From positions 1,674,001 to 1,738,000 of the forward strand of contig CP103037.1 in the NCBI GenBank assembly GCA_024752435.1: 64,000 bases of DNA, read 5' to 3'. Below are positions 1 through 12,780 of the stretch, piece by piece. The notes beneath the pieces are model-generated. The model was not told where the DNA came from. It ran no database searches and saw nothing but the letters and a program-made list of their open reading frames with translations. Position 1 is the stretch's first letter; each line of letters begins with the position of its first letter. The DNA comes from Allantophomopsis cytisporea. Its lineage: Eukaryota > Ascomycota > Leotiomycetes > Phacidiales > Phacidiaceae. The translations under genes and the position numbers were made by a program.

Positions 1-299
1 GACCGAGAGGGTGTGTGAGTTGCAGTCTGCAGGTCGCTTACACGTTTCAAACATGCACAACACCGATCGCTAAGAAAATTGTTGCGTACAAACCAGTAAG
101 TCTATATTTATGTTTGTTCTATGAATATTCCGAAAGTTCTTCGACGACTACTAGCGCAAATTCTCAAGGGAGAGGTTGTGCAGTTGCTTGTTTTGCTTGG
201 GCTATAGGACTGGAGAAACATAAATAGAACAGGGAGTGTGAGTGCAAACGCAATAGAAAGCTCCAAACAGCTAGACCAATCTGCAGCACCTGCAAGCCT

Positions 300-2525
300 T
301 CAAACATCATCGGGGACCTCACGGCTACGCTGATATATGATATTCCAATCCTCCTCCTCCAGAGACAGTGCTTCGCCGGGGAGGAGAACAGCCCTGTCAA
401 TGGCGACAGGAAGACCTCGATGTCTACCACGAAGCATAACGGCTACCAAGATGAGCTTACTGCTGGCATGCCAGCCACCAGAAAAGCTGTATGCCTGGTC
501 CGGCAGTCCTGTGCTGACTCCAACACAGGCATAGCCCGAGACGACCTCGAAGGCAATATTGAATACTGAGTATGTGATCGGATCGCGGTTGAACTGAGAA
601 CCTTCAATGCAAGAAATGAAGAGGATTGCCATCATGATCCACCAGAGATCATGTGCTAGTTGGTTTCGGAGCTGTTGTCGTAGGAAATAGCGTCTAGCAC
701 TGTGAGCTGCCGATGCAGAGCCTCCTGATTTGTTATCTGGGTCGGGAGTATCTTCTGCGAAGATGCCAAGCGAACGTTCCTCATAAACGTTGGAGTTTCG
801 CATTGTGATTACCACAGGATAAACCGAAATATACATCATCAGAACATATAGAACTTGGACACCAATACGGAGTGAGGTGATTGACACTACGTAGAACCCT
901 CCGGATCTGATAGCAAGTGCTTGAAAGAAGCCATCTAAAACACGGAAATGTCCAGGGATCGAGTCGAGGTTCGTGTTACCAATGTTCAGAAGCTCAAACG
1001 CTGCCCAGTCTATTCCATTCAGTAAGACAACAACAAAGGCGAGCCACCAAGTCGGATGAGACGGAAATAAGTTTGTGTAAACTCGGCGAGGATGATCTAA
1101 AACAAAACGTAATGTAGCCCTGAAATCTTGCCAATATTCATTGTTTGGTGTAAGTTTAAGCGTCGTCCAGATAATGAATCGTAAGAATATGGGGTAACTA
1201 TCAAGTTTTAGGTCTGGGATCGTCATTTGGTGTTGAAGCAAACTTACGCAGTGTTTCCAGCTAAGATGAGTATTCCCATGGTCAGAAGAACGTAGTATGA
1301 GGTTTGAAACGGCATCTCAAAAGTGTTAACGTGTATATAATAAGATGTTTGAACAGAAACTAACCACATTCGCATCTAGCAAGGTCATACCAGAATTGTT
1401 GAAGGCAGAAACTGCATTGAACGCACCAAGCCACCAGGGGTTTATGCCATTGCCTAGGGCTACATTTGGTTTGTTATGAGCCATGTATGCTCCTAGACCA
1501 AGACATCCAAGCAGTTGCCAAAGAATGCTGTAGATAGGGACAATATAGGATAATAATTTTATAGCGCGATACTCCACTCCGCCCAGTACCTCTCTCTCTT
1601 CACGAGTGAGATCGTGGAATTGAGAGTTGCGGCCGATGAATCGCTCAGGTATGGCATAGAGGTTTTGAAGATCGACATGGCTATTTCCAGAAGCACTTGC
1701 TTCTGGTTTATCAGTTGCTGAACTTTTAGTATTCATCATAACTGACGAGCTTTTGTTTTGGGGGGTGAGAATATGGTGGCGACGATATATATGATCATGG
1801 TCGTCCGGAGATTTGGTCGAGCACGAGAAGATCACATGACCAGATCCAGTCCTGTTGATAGTGCTCGTAATCACTGGCTCGACTCTGTCTTCATTGACTT
1901 GATCAATATTCGAATTTCGTTCACTGTCTTCGGGCCTTACAGCCGATAGTTCGTGTGCGATTGTGCCATCATCCATAATCTCACCCCCCTTAGCCGGATC
2001 ACGTGGTTGGCTGTGTCTGGACTCGAAAGCTGAGTCGTCGCGGGGTCCTTCGTGAAAGTCTTGACGAGATCTAGAGAAGGTGTTGAAAAGACGTGGTCTG
2101 CTTTGGGACCGGCTTTCTGAGTAGCTTCGCCTGTGCTCTCTCTGTTCCTCTTTTTGGGCCTTGATAATGGCCTCGAAACGTGTCTCGAAAGCACGCTTTC
2201 TGACAAGCACAACAAACGCACTAACGAAGATAGCACTTCCAATTACAATGTGCATCCAGAGAAACCATTGCTGAAAGGTATTCATCTGACTCAAGTTGAC
2301 GGTGTTGAGTCCTGCTTCAGTCATGGCAGAGACTACCAGGAAAAGACTATCGGTATAGGTGATGCTTCGAGCCGGGGTAGATGAGCCCCAGAAGATAACA
2401 GACGTGATCAAGCAAGTGACCACAAAGTACAGATAATGGATGGTAAGGAAGTTAAGGGGTGGAAGATATCGTGAGATCCGTTTGACCTCATCTCTAAAGG
2501 TGGCACGGCTACCCGGAGTGGACAT
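300..2525 (-). CDS. TRK-family potassium transporter
   Basis: Plasma-membrane K+ uptake protein of the fungal TRK/HKT family, 708 residues from three exons: 2525-1365, 1315-1248 and 1197-300. The introns are GT-AG and the phases join cleanly. The N-terminus carries the first two hydrophobic segments (about residues 25-110). A hydrophilic loop of some 180 residues rich in Ser, Arg and Glu (about 120-300) is typical of fungal TRK proteins. The family signature FNNSGMTLLDANV ends exon 1 and is followed by PFQTSYYVLLTMGILI and the membrane segments of exon 3, including a GYACVGVSTG pore-type stretch. The start is the first ATG before a membrane segment, and the length is within the usual 700-900. 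The next gene upstream (the permease) is on the same strand with its own promoter gap. Family assignment is firm; which TRK paralogue is not determinable. Confidence 0.93.
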
Positions 2526-3368
2526 GATGACGACTGAGATTAAAATAATCTTCTTATCAAATAGTCAAGGCTTGTGGTGTCCTCAATGGACGATCAAAAT
2601 AAGAAATGTTCCCAATGTTGCTGAAAATTTGTTGCGAGTACTGTGTTATGTAGTTGGTTTTTCCTTGCTCCCGTAAAATATTCCTTTGTGGGGTGAAGCC
2701 GTTGAAACCAAAACATCGAGACCCACCAGTGGCGGTCAACAGAGTTCTCGACGTCTCACACGAGCTTAGCTCCAAACCCCAGCAACGTCCAAAAATTCAC
2801 CGTCTTCAAAAAAGGGATATAGTTTAACAAAACAGCAATGAGTGTTTGAATATTGTTTTTTACGGTAATTTATATATGGAGTTCATTCAACAATCTTCAG
2901 GTAGAGAACCGTTGCCTCTTGTCCTCAGGTTATAACTAGTTGATACTACATGGAACGTAAAAGTACATACGTGATCCGTATATAGGACATGCCTGTTTTT
3001 TTGCATCATAACTAAGACTAAAGGCTACCTCTATAATAGAGGATTAATTAGCCATATCTTGCAGGGTTATAACTAATATGGAAAAGGTGGATTCAGCGCC
3101 TTTTCATCCAAGTGCGTTTGGTAGATCTTAGTACCTTCCAGCGGGTCGGCCCGCTGTGGCCCCCTCATTCTTCAGTCCGATGAAGATTTCACTTCACTCA
3201 AGAGACAATGGAGGCGCATTCATCTCAAGAAAAGTGACACTATTGGGTTCGGTCTCTATAACAGATTAACAGTGTTTGGTGGCACTCCTATCCCCTCACG
3301 TCCAAAAGCCGCTACCACTACACTGCATTAAAATGACAACCATATACTTTTTCAACTTCATTTCTCAC
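2526..3368. other. intergenic gap between TRK and permease
   Basis: Carries the 5' flank of the TRK gene and the 3' flank of the permease. Short open frames here have no recognisable motif or splice-compatible partners. I see no repeat or RNA gene. Confidence 0.6.
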
Positions 3369-5282
3369 TTATTCCTCATGCACTGTCTTGATGTGAGACT
3401 GCTCATCAGTTGGAAGAACTGCTCTCTCCACGATTGGGCCATGGTAAGCCTTGTGGCCCCAGATAAAGTACCATACCAAGCCAATAATCACTCCACCGAA
3501 GAACACCACAACGCTCCAATTCATGTTGACAGGTGTAACAGGCAACTCGGGTGGGAAGAAGCTGAAGACAATACTGATAGTCAAAAATATAAGGGACAGG
3601 ATATTGACCGGTAGTCCGAACCGTCCCAGTGTCCATGGACCCCATCTTATCTCTTCATGAACAATGCGTTTGCGGACCAAGAGACTGATAGGGATCATGT
3701 ACGAAATAAAGAGCCCCGCAATTGTGAGCGAAACGATTGCGTTGAAAGCTACAGTTGAGGCTATGTTGATGATACCAATGATAGCGGTAACGACTGCGCA
3801 GAAAATAACAGAGTTGAGGGGAAGAGCAGATCTTTTGTTAACCTTTGGTTACGAATCAGCACATTATCTCCTCTGTAAATAAGTACTATTGAAATACTTA
3901 CATGAGCAAGGAATTTTGAGGCAGGAAGGCCACGATCACGGGCAAAGGCCCAGGTTTGACGTGAAGCTGTTGCAAGGAAACCAAATGTAGCGCAGGTGAC
4001 TAAAGCAATAAGCACACTGGTCATAACTGATGTTCCAGCATGTGATTGTGTGGCGTTGAAGAAAACTTCAATGAAGTCGTAGCCGGTGGGTGTAGACAAT
4101 GCCGCATCGAGATCACCAAGGCAAAATGAGAAGGCAATGACGATAGCGAAGCCGAGAGAACCATTCAAGAAGATTGTGCACACCATAGCCCAGGGCACAA
4201 CCGTCGAAGCATTCTTGACTTCCTCGGCCATATGGCAAGGCCCATCATAACCTATTCATGAGTGTAAGCGGATTTGATCTTCAAAAATTGTTGTCCACCT
4301 ACCAATAAAAGGGAGATTAGTGCTGAGCAACCCAACGAACCAGGCCAGTCCGTTGCTGCCCCAGCCTGCAGAATTGACAAAATCAGTGAAGACAAAAGAC
4401 GCAGACCCATGTGGTGCGAGATAGATCAAGGGGATCAGAACAGCAAAAAACCCCAGAGTATGAATAATCAAAATCACTCCTTCAATTTTTGGGAGAACTC
4501 TTGCTCCAATGGTGTTGACAATGACCACAACAACCAGAGCAGCCCAGAGAAGGAGGGTTCCTTGCCATCTCTTGGGGACGTATGAGTCGTCGTTTAGTAC
4601 AAGCAGTCCTTGAATCATAGTGGCTGAGAAGAAAGCTCCCGCCGCACTATTTGCGTTCCATCCGATAGTTGACACCCAGCCTTCAAATTGTCAGCAAATT
4701 AGTTCGCGAGATCAGTCTACAAATTACTTACCAGTAATCCAACTCAAGAAGACAGAGTACTTTGGTGGCGAAAGAATAGCAGTAAAGTGATACTGTCCAC
4801 CAGAAGTCGGGAACCTTATTCCAATGAGCTTTGCCTCTACCAAGAGGGTCAGATACGTACATTGAAGCCATTTCTGCCAATGACGCTGCTGTCACGAGAG
4901 ATCCGAAGAAGCAGAATATGAACCCATAGATTAATGTCACTGGTCCACCATTGATCATTGCAGTGGAATTGGAGCTTCAGCTCATGTTAGCCCACACGCT
5001 TGAATATCATTCTCCGTAAAAACCACTCACAAGAACACCGCTTCCCATGTACACATCATCGTGGTCGTAAACCCAAGCATAGATACAAATCCGAAGTTTC
5101 GCTTTGATAAAGTCAGTATTACTTATCATTTATGACCAATCCTGGATACTTGCATTGAACTGCTGCTTCTTCCCAACGCCTGCCATGTCTGCTTGATCTT
5201 GACGAGTGAACCCATTTCTCTCAAACTCATCAACAACTCCTCTCTCCTCCATAACGAAGTTTCCATCTTTGAACGTCGACAT
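3369..5282 (-). CDS. APC-superfamily choline/amino-acid permease
   Basis: Twelve-helix amine or amino-acid importer of the fungal ACT/HNM1-GABA permease group, 532 residues in seven exons: 5282-5154, 5101-5031, 4974-4861, 4814-4732, 4680-4303, 4251-3902 and 3842-3369. Family landmarks in order are RNFGFVSMLGFTTTMMCTWE (first helix), INGGPVTLIYGF, MFPTSGGQYHFTA, ITGWVSTIGWNAN, YDGPCHMAEEVKNAS and ATASRQTWAFARDRGLP. All are diagnostic for this group. Intron 1 only works with a GC donor (GCAAGT at 5153-5148), which restores the frame into RNFGF; a GT donor one codon later does not. The start ATG at 5282 opens a 50-residue hydrophilic cytoplasmic tail as usual for the family. Substrate (choline, GABA or another) cannot be told from sequence alone. 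Confidence 0.92.
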
Positions 5283-8200
5283 ATTAATTATGGCTGTACG
5301 GAATCTCTTGATGCGTTGAAGTCTTTTGAGAAGCAGCTATAAAGTAAGGGCGAACTGCGGCTCGAAAGATCTTATGATAGTCGAAACTATTAATGTGAGC
5401 TTAATCAGTAACCGTCACGCAAGTCATTGGAGCAACAGTGTTTACGCGTTGCTACAAAAATAAGACTTAAACGACCGGCTTCCTTCCATTGATTGAGGCA
5501 AGTCTGGTCCGATGCTGCATAATGTAGATCCTAGTCGAAGTGGCTACATAGAACATATTCGCCCGTACACGTTCCAGAATCCTGGACGGTCCCAGTGGGC
5601 CGGCTTAAACGATGCAGAATGGTAAAGGATTCAGGGAAGGGCGAACCTTGAGCATGAGAACATGTAGGTGATTGAGCTTCTTCACCACACCCTCCTGCCT
5701 TTAGTCCAATTACTCTCGGCAAAGAACGTTTGATTGTGCCAATAGTAAACTTGCCATGTGCCTCATATACATATTTTGGACTTTACTCGCACCAGATCTT
5801 CCTACCGTCTTCCTTCTGTGACTGTCGGAACAGCGATGTGTGGCATCCAGCTATGGATACCGACGCAGCATGGCTGGTAAACGACATAGTGGTAGCCGTA
5901 GTCTCGAGGCTGCAACAAGTATCTGCAATGGTTCTTGTTGGACGACTCCCCACGAATGTAACCAGTTCTGCATGCCATGTTGCCAAAGCTTATCGGTTAC
6001 AGACACTCAGAAAAATCCGTGCGGAAGACAATCCTGGGCTGCCGATGTGGTGTCGTTGGTCAAAGGCACCTGAGCTTATCAATATCCATTCTTTAATATC
6101 ATGGATTTCGATCAGCAAAATATCGATTGTAAGACCTAATCTCCTTTGTCTTGTGGATCGATGAATTCCAATAATCTACATATGCTTCAAGTATATTGTT
6201 CTCTTCATACACACAAGCGCGCGTTGCGACCGAATTGTACAGCGAAGCTTCCCTTCGGAAAAGCTCGATCTGTGCCCGACCTGAGTCGAGCCATTTGCTG
6301 AGATGGTGGCTAAGCAATCGGCGTATCATAAGACCTTGTTTTATTGTCTGCATTGGAAGGCGATCAAGAATCCAACTAATTCTCGGCTTGGAAAGTGGAA
6401 GTACAAGTCCAAGTTGGGCGCCTTATGTTCCAGGTGCAACATCTCGTACTCCGTACTTCGTACGTTATTGGACCTGTTCCTCTCGCATGGGCTCTCAACA
6501 CCAACATTATCCATGTCCAAAGTCAACACTTGTATGATATCGCAAATCGCCCCATATTCTCACACCGAAGCTGAGGCTGTCGCTTGGACGGAGGTACTTG
6601 GTATGTACTTGTAGAGGTAGATTTTGCGAGTAGTATGATAAGCCCGCTCGATCCGAAGGTGTAATTGAGTCTAGGTTACAAGGGAGTATGAATCTCATTC
6701 GTCAACAGTATCATGCCAGCATGAGCATGCATTTCTTTACGCTCGAAGTGCCGTCCAAGTAAGCTTTGTTGACAGATCTTGTGGGACGCGCACTTTGCGC
6801 TCTATGTCTTAGTGGATACTTTTGAGCACGATTATTGTGATTTTAGATATCTATATTGTCGTTACATCTGTGCGCGAACCGATATGTATGGCGATCGTGT
6901 TCAAGACTACGGGAATTTTCTTATCATTTATTTTCTTGATTTTATATGTTGGGATGGCTCAAGTATGGCTGACGAGGCCGCATACAAACTCATTGGGACC
7001 TCTGGGGTACTTTTACCAGAGGTGAAGACTAGGTTTTTGGGAAAGCTTTAAGATTTTGTATACACAGTGGAGTGCAGCTTAGTGCTTGCACAGCACGAGA
7101 TTCTACCTTTCCTCCCAAAGTGTTTACTCCGCACATATATATATATATATATATACCTTACATAACATGTATACTATACCACTTGGCTGCGGTGTCGCAT
7201 ACAAATACGTGGGCAACACGCCTGCTGTGTTAAAGTTGGTTGGAAATGCCTGTACATTTGGAGATATCTACAATAAACCACGAGGTTTACAGCGCGAGAA
7301 AAATCCCGTCTCTATTTGTATTCTATACATATGTTGTATGCTTTGGGGGCCGGTCCTCGAATGACTCGGCATTGATGTGATTTGTTGCATCTCATCGATG
7401 TAAGAAGTACTCTCGGACCACTCTCAGGTTATTGGAAGACCGAAGGTACAAGGTAGGAAGGGCAACTCCGTGCGGCATGCAGAACCTGTACAAATTATCT
7501 TGCCCCGAAGCTCCTTGTAGTGTTTCACTCTACTTCCTTCTCCAGCATTTGGTGCTTAATCGAGATCTTATGAGACGGTCAAAGGCACGGGCTGCACATC
7601 ATCGTTTGCCAGGACCGCACAGACCGATTATGATTGAGACAGATCACTTTATCAATGATGAGGACATGCAAGTAGACACTTACGCACACTTCTATTCAAC
7701 CTAACTGCACGCCCTCCGTGCATGTATGTATTTATGTACTAGAGGTCATCCAATGAGTCAGAATTCACTTGGACAGAATACAGGATACTCTATTATATAC
7801 ACCTATCAAAAGTGGTATGGCGCATGTATCTCGATTAGCTTCCGCATCTTAGACTACTCCAAATTGTAAGATATTTGAGTTATTATAGTAGGTTTGTATT
7901 AGCTTACGTTTACAGTAGCAACTCATAATACTTCTTTGAAATGAAGGAATACAACTGTACATCAAGCCTCAGGTAATAGATTGGGAATTCGTACGAACTT
8001 TACGGTGGCGATTTCGGGATAAGGGATTCATCTAAACTCTACAGCAGCGTTTCCAACAACTCACAGGCACATTTTGGAAGTTATTACTAGGCGTACACTT
8101 TTTCAATTTATGTTGTTCTCATCACGACACCCTGGCAGCGGTCAATACGACGACGTATACCTGCACCAAAGCTTGCTCTCCCATTACTTATCTGCAGAAC

Positions 8201-8779
8201 GCATACTATTGCTGTTCCAGAATAGTAGGTGTGGCGGAAATGTTGCTGGAAATGGCAGAGTGGAAGTGCTAGGGGGGCGTGTCGGTAAGTGGCATTCTGG
8301 GGGTGTATGCAAGTGTGTCCAATACATGTTCGAGGCACGGAGTGTGGCTACGGAGTTGTGTTTATGTACATGATATTATGCGTATGCACACCAAAGCCAT
8401 CGCAGTCACAATCCAGGCACAAGAGTCCTATACTCTCGATGTGATAAATCCCACGCGAAATATCCCACGCCTGCCAGACGAGAATGCCCTCCGCGTTACA
8501 TGTTGCGGTATGCGGCGTGGCATCTTACTTGAATTTGTTTCAATGTGCCATATTCTTGGGAACCGTCTCATTTAATACAGCATCCTAACAATCTTCTTGG
8601 CTTCTGAATGTATCCGCCTGTCTGCAAAACTCATTGTCTATACCCCATATACCATTGCTTGGAGAAGAGACATGGAAAGAGTTCTCTTGATACCTCATGA
8701 CAAGAAATTACTTTTTATTATCGAACTCTAAACAGCCACCACCGGAATTTCATTACTATCGTTGAGTCTCACGGCAATC
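5283..8779. other. 3.5 kb gene-poor stretch
   Basis: No convincing gene. Several frames of 60-145 codons exist, but they lack family motifs and consistent splice sites. An (AT)n run lies at 7135-7155. The left end holds the permease promoter and the right end the promoter of the PTH11-like gene. It could hold a non-coding transcript or a fast-evolving small gene that I cannot detect. Confidence 0.5.
7135..7155. repeat. (AT)n microsatellite
   Basis: About ten uninterrupted AT dinucleotides, seen directly, within the gene-poor stretch. Confidence 0.95.
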
Positions 8780-10244
8780 ATGAACTTACACATCCGACAA
8801 AATGCCTTTGTCACTCCTGATGATCATGGACCTATCTTAGGCATCATGACATTGTTTTTAATGGTGATGTTAATATTGGCGGTTCTCATGAGACTTATCA
8901 TCAAATATCTCATTCGCAGGGTACTTACGGGCGAAGATGCGCTTTTAGCTTTACCGATGGTAACTAGAAACTTGATATCCCTTATTCCTCGATGTGACGT
9001 CCAACTAAATTGTTCCAGATATTGGCTGTAGGACAATCGATAGCTGTATCACTTGCCATAGCATCCGGTCTTGGAAAGCGACAATTTCTTTTGAGCAATA
9101 GTGATATCGTCAGGATTGAAAAGGTATCAATCTAATGCGAATCTCCTGGAATTATCCGATCTAATACTGTACTTTTTAGATTAACTACATCTCGGACTTA
9201 CTATACATTGCAACGTTATGTCTGACGAAGATTTCCGTTTTCCAATTACTTGACCAATTAGCTGTTTCGAAACGACACAAATTGGTCACAAAGATCGGTA
9301 TTGTACTTGTGATACTATGGGCCGTCCCGGCATTCTTCGTACTTGCTTTCAAGTGCGGTGCTGTGAATCCATGGGATCTAAAGTCGGGAAAATGCATACA
9401 GTTGGTACGTGTACAGAGTACCCTCGATGGACACTCTCTCACAGGTTCAATAGTTCGATTTCTGGGCGGCGATAACACCCCTCGATGCGATTACTGAAAT
9501 TATTATGGTTGTACTTCCGATTTTGATGATGAAGCCTGTGCAAGTTGCAATATCTAAGAAAGCTGCGATTGTTGTCGCATTTGCATTCAGGACAATGTAA
9601 GTACCAATGAGCAGACATCATCATACCTACACTCAGCATATAGAGCATTATTCTATTCAAGGCTTCGATTGAAGTTTTGCTAGGCTTTATTTTAGGCTAT
9701 GCTAACAAAGCACAGGGTTATCGTAGCCATATTCGTCCGAATATACTATCTAAAAATAGCCTTTACGTCAGAAGACATCAGCTTCGACTCCATCAACGCC
9801 GCAATTCTCAGCCAGTGTGTTCTGAGTTTCAGTATTACAACAGCCTGTATCCCTAGCCTCAAGCCCTTCCTCGACGCCTTCGACTCGGGTATGCTGGGCG
9901 TCGCTCCACGAAAGCGGAAAGGAACTGGTTATGGAAATGGCGGCACTTCTTACGAGATGAACAACTTCAGCGGCGCCAAAGGGTCTGCCATCCGATCTGC
10001 CATCCGGACGCGCAACAGGGATGATGAAGATAACAAAGGCGTTGGATATTTGGTGGCTATCCGGGCGAACAAACGTAGCATGAGTGCGGATAGATCAGGC
10101 TCGATATCGAGTACTAAGTCAGAGGCTATGATCATCAAGAGGATCGATAATTGGGAGGTACAGTACGAGCAGGCGGAGGCCAGTCGCAATAATGAGAATA
10201 CGTCGAGTGACGAGATGAGGCACACAGAACATTCTGCTCTTTAG
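8780..10244 (+). CDS. PTH11/SAT4-type seven-helix membrane protein (rhodopsin domain)
   Basis: Integral membrane protein of the large fungal family that includes PTH11-like receptors, 393 residues in five exons: 8780-8959, 9019-9123, 9180-9404, 9454-9596 and 9716-10244. Exon lengths sum exactly. About seven hydrophobic segments lie in residues 15-285. Family landmarks are YIATLCLTKISVFQLL after the third helix, the segment LFDFWAAITPLDAITEIIM created by the exon 3-4 junction, and VLPILMMKPVQVA. A hydrophilic Ser/Arg-rich cytoplasmic tail of about 100 residues follows, as in putative G-protein-coupled members. No CFEM cysteine domain precedes the first helix, so it belongs to the non-CFEM type. 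The start is the ATG at 8780; a frame opening at 8762 begins with TTG. Signalling role and ligand are unknown. Confidence 0.88.
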
Positions 10245-11011
10245 ATGGGTATCCAGGTAATTACTTGCTAAAGGTCACATTTAATTCCATAATTTCTACA
10301 CGACCAGGGCAGATTATAATTCTCATCCTGTGTATTAGTATGATGTTTTGCTCTCACTGTTTTTCCAATTCGCCAGATGGCAGGCGAGATAAGATGAAGG
10401 TCGGAAATCCATGCACTCATCGGTAATGACTTGCTTGTCCATTTTTTCGCAAGATATTTCCATTGGGGAAGGCGCTCCGTGGCATTGTTGTAGGGGTTCA
10501 GCCAGATGCCTTGACGAATGGACAAGGGCCCTGACGATATGTAGACTCGACGGACAAGCATCGTATTGTCGGAGAGTATGTTGATGTGGAGTGGAATCAA
10601 TCCATCAAGAGATTAGAGTTGCAACGTCAATCCCGCCCGTCCCGTCCATTGGCCCGGTCTGTTGGCCCACCTGTCCCAGACTTTTGGCTCAGTCTTCTCG
10701 CTCGCTCGCTCCGCAATACGCGCGCACTCGATACTCGCACCACCACGATCTGCATCTACTTTACTGCGCAACGACTAACGACTTGCTCCTCCTAGTGGCC
10801 CATGACGACAACGTAAACATTGAACATTGAACGTTGGATTGTCAGTTCCGGCGACTTTGCCTTAGATCCTTCGACGGTAAAACCTATCTATCGTGCTATC
10901 TTCATAAATGCTCTGTGCACTTTCACCACTATTCTGAATCCACTCCTTGTAGAAGTAACTCGACCTCCAATATCTTCTTATTACATCGAGAAATTGCGTC
11001 AAGCAGTGAAA
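10245..11011. other. intergenic and 5' region of the N-acetyltransferase gene
   Basis: The reading frame of the downstream gene stays open back to 10820, but no in-frame ATG occurs before 11012, so this is probably leader sequence. A C/T-rich stretch around 10620-10720 fits a fungal promoter. No other gene is seen. Confidence 0.55.
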
Positions 11012-12097
11012 ATGGCGACAAACCGCTCTTTTCCCCAACCAACCTACACCGAGGCCCAAATCCAGCAGTTTTACAACCGTATCTCCCTCCCCTCCAAGTA
11101 TCGCGTTTCCTCCCTCTCCGCCTCGCCCTTCTCCGCCTCCCCTTCCTCAACGCTTGAGCTCCTAGCCGCGCTGCAGCACCACTCTCTTGCCGCGATCCCA
11201 TTCGAGAACCTCGCGCTGCATTATTCGCCACATCGCAGCATTAATCTGGACCCGGCCTTTTTATTCGAAAAGGTGGTTACCCGGGATACGGGGAGAGGTG
11301 GGTATTGCATGGAAAACAACTCTCTCCTAGGCACGGTACTGCGGAGCTTGGGCTTTGAGATCTACGCGACTGGAGCACGAGTTAATGAGGCTATTGAGCC
11401 AATAAGTCATGGGAAGAACTGGGCGGGACAAAAGTTCGATGGGTGGTAAGTAGCTTAATATCTCTTTCTCACAAAGCTCCATCCTCTTCCTCGTTCTGTG
11501 ATTTTGTTATCGTTGCTATTTCTTTGGGCGTGAGATGCTGACATCCGCAGGAACCACATGATCAACATTGTCACTATCAATGGCGTAAAACATGTGCTGG
11601 ATATCGGCAATGGCTCCACGGGCGCCATGCATCCAACGCCCCTCACACACGATGAGATCAGCACAAACGTCGGCGAGCAAGTCCTCCGCTACCGTGAGAC
11701 CTCGATCGCGCAGCACAGTGACCCCTCGCAGCGTCTGTGGCTCTACGAGGTGCGGCATACGCCCACCTCTGACTGGACGCCGGTCTATGCCTTCTCCGAG
11801 CTGGAGTTCACGCGGGATGACTTCGAGATTATGAGCTTCTTTACGAGTAACAGCCGGCAGAGCTGGTTTACGTATTTGCTTGTGTGCACAAAAATGATCA
11901 TGGAAGATGGCGAGATTGTGGGGGATACTACGCTTTTTGGGACACAAGTTAAGAAAAGAATTAGAGGCGTGAACGAGACATTAACGGTGTGCGAGAGTGA
12001 GGAGGAGAGGGTTGCGGCGCTGGAGAAGTATTTTGGTGTTGTATTGAGTGAGGCGGAACGAAATGGAATCCAGGGAATGACAACGCAGATTTACTGA
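11012..12097 (+). CDS. arylamine N-acetyltransferase (NAT)
   Basis: Cytosolic enzyme that moves an acyl group from an acyl-CoA to arylamines and hydrazines; in fungi it serves xenobiotic detoxification. It is 326 residues in two exons, 11012-11445 and 11551-12097, joined inside the Trp codon of W145. The catalytic triad is visible: Cys99 in GRGGYCMENN, His147 in WNHMINIV and Asp162 in LDIGNG. The His-Asp spacing of 15 is normal for the family. The N-terminal IPFENLALHY motif is also characteristic. Fungal NATs are longer than bacterial ones, and this length fits. The first in-frame ATG is 11012. Whether it uses acetyl-CoA, propionyl-CoA or malonyl-CoA cannot be read from the sequence. Confidence 0.94.
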
Positions 12098-12780
12098 GGT
12101 TTTGCTTTTTCTATGTAGTAGATACTAGATTAGACGGCAAGAGGTGACAAACGACAATATAAAGACGAGACTTTGGTATCCCCATATAGTTGTGTAAGTC
12201 CATAGACAGTTCACCAACATCCAATATCAGCTCCGTGGGGGGGTCATTCGGCGCTAGTTCAGCCCCTCAAGCATTATATTGTCTGCTAGCTGCCATGATA
12301 CTCATCTCCAGGAAGGCCAGCTGTCATGAATAGGTGGTTTCTAGTGAGCCAATCCCCTGGCGCACTATAATAGCTAAAGAAAGATCCAAAATGAAAGCTG
12401 GCAGTGTTACTTACCAAATCTAATAGATATGGGAAGGAATCTTTCCCCCCCCCCCCCCATCTTAAAGGTTTGTTCATTCTTTTCGTCTCTCGAGAAAGAA
12501 ATAAAGGTCTAAATCATCTAGTAGTTAACAGTACCAGTTTCATCATTCAGAGCCGTTAAATTGACCATAATAATCTTCCCAGCCAGCGGCCCAGACTTCT
12601 CCATAATATGTATGAAATCCGTAACGTTTCCTTGAACACTGTAAAACACGTCTCTCTTGAAATAAATATTAGCTTGCTCGCTACCAAATTAGACTTATGC
12701 CATCGTGTGTGCAATTGTAATTCATTTTTCCATGAAAAAGCTCCAAAAGTTATCAAAAATTACCCATGAAAGACTAATAC
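12098..12780. other. convergent 3' flanks with poly-C tract
   Basis: Lies between the 3' ends of the N-acetyltransferase and aminotransferase genes. It contains a run of 14 C at 12445-12458 and otherwise AT-rich sequence with no gene. Confidence 0.6.
12445..12458. repeat. poly-C homopolymer tract
   Basis: Fourteen consecutive C bases are seen directly. It is a site prone to length variation or sequencing error, in a non-coding gap. Confidence 0.95.

Noticed and set aside
5730..6164. 144-codon plus-strand frame
   Set aside because: Composition and motifs do not look like a protein; overlapping frames of similar length occur on both strands.
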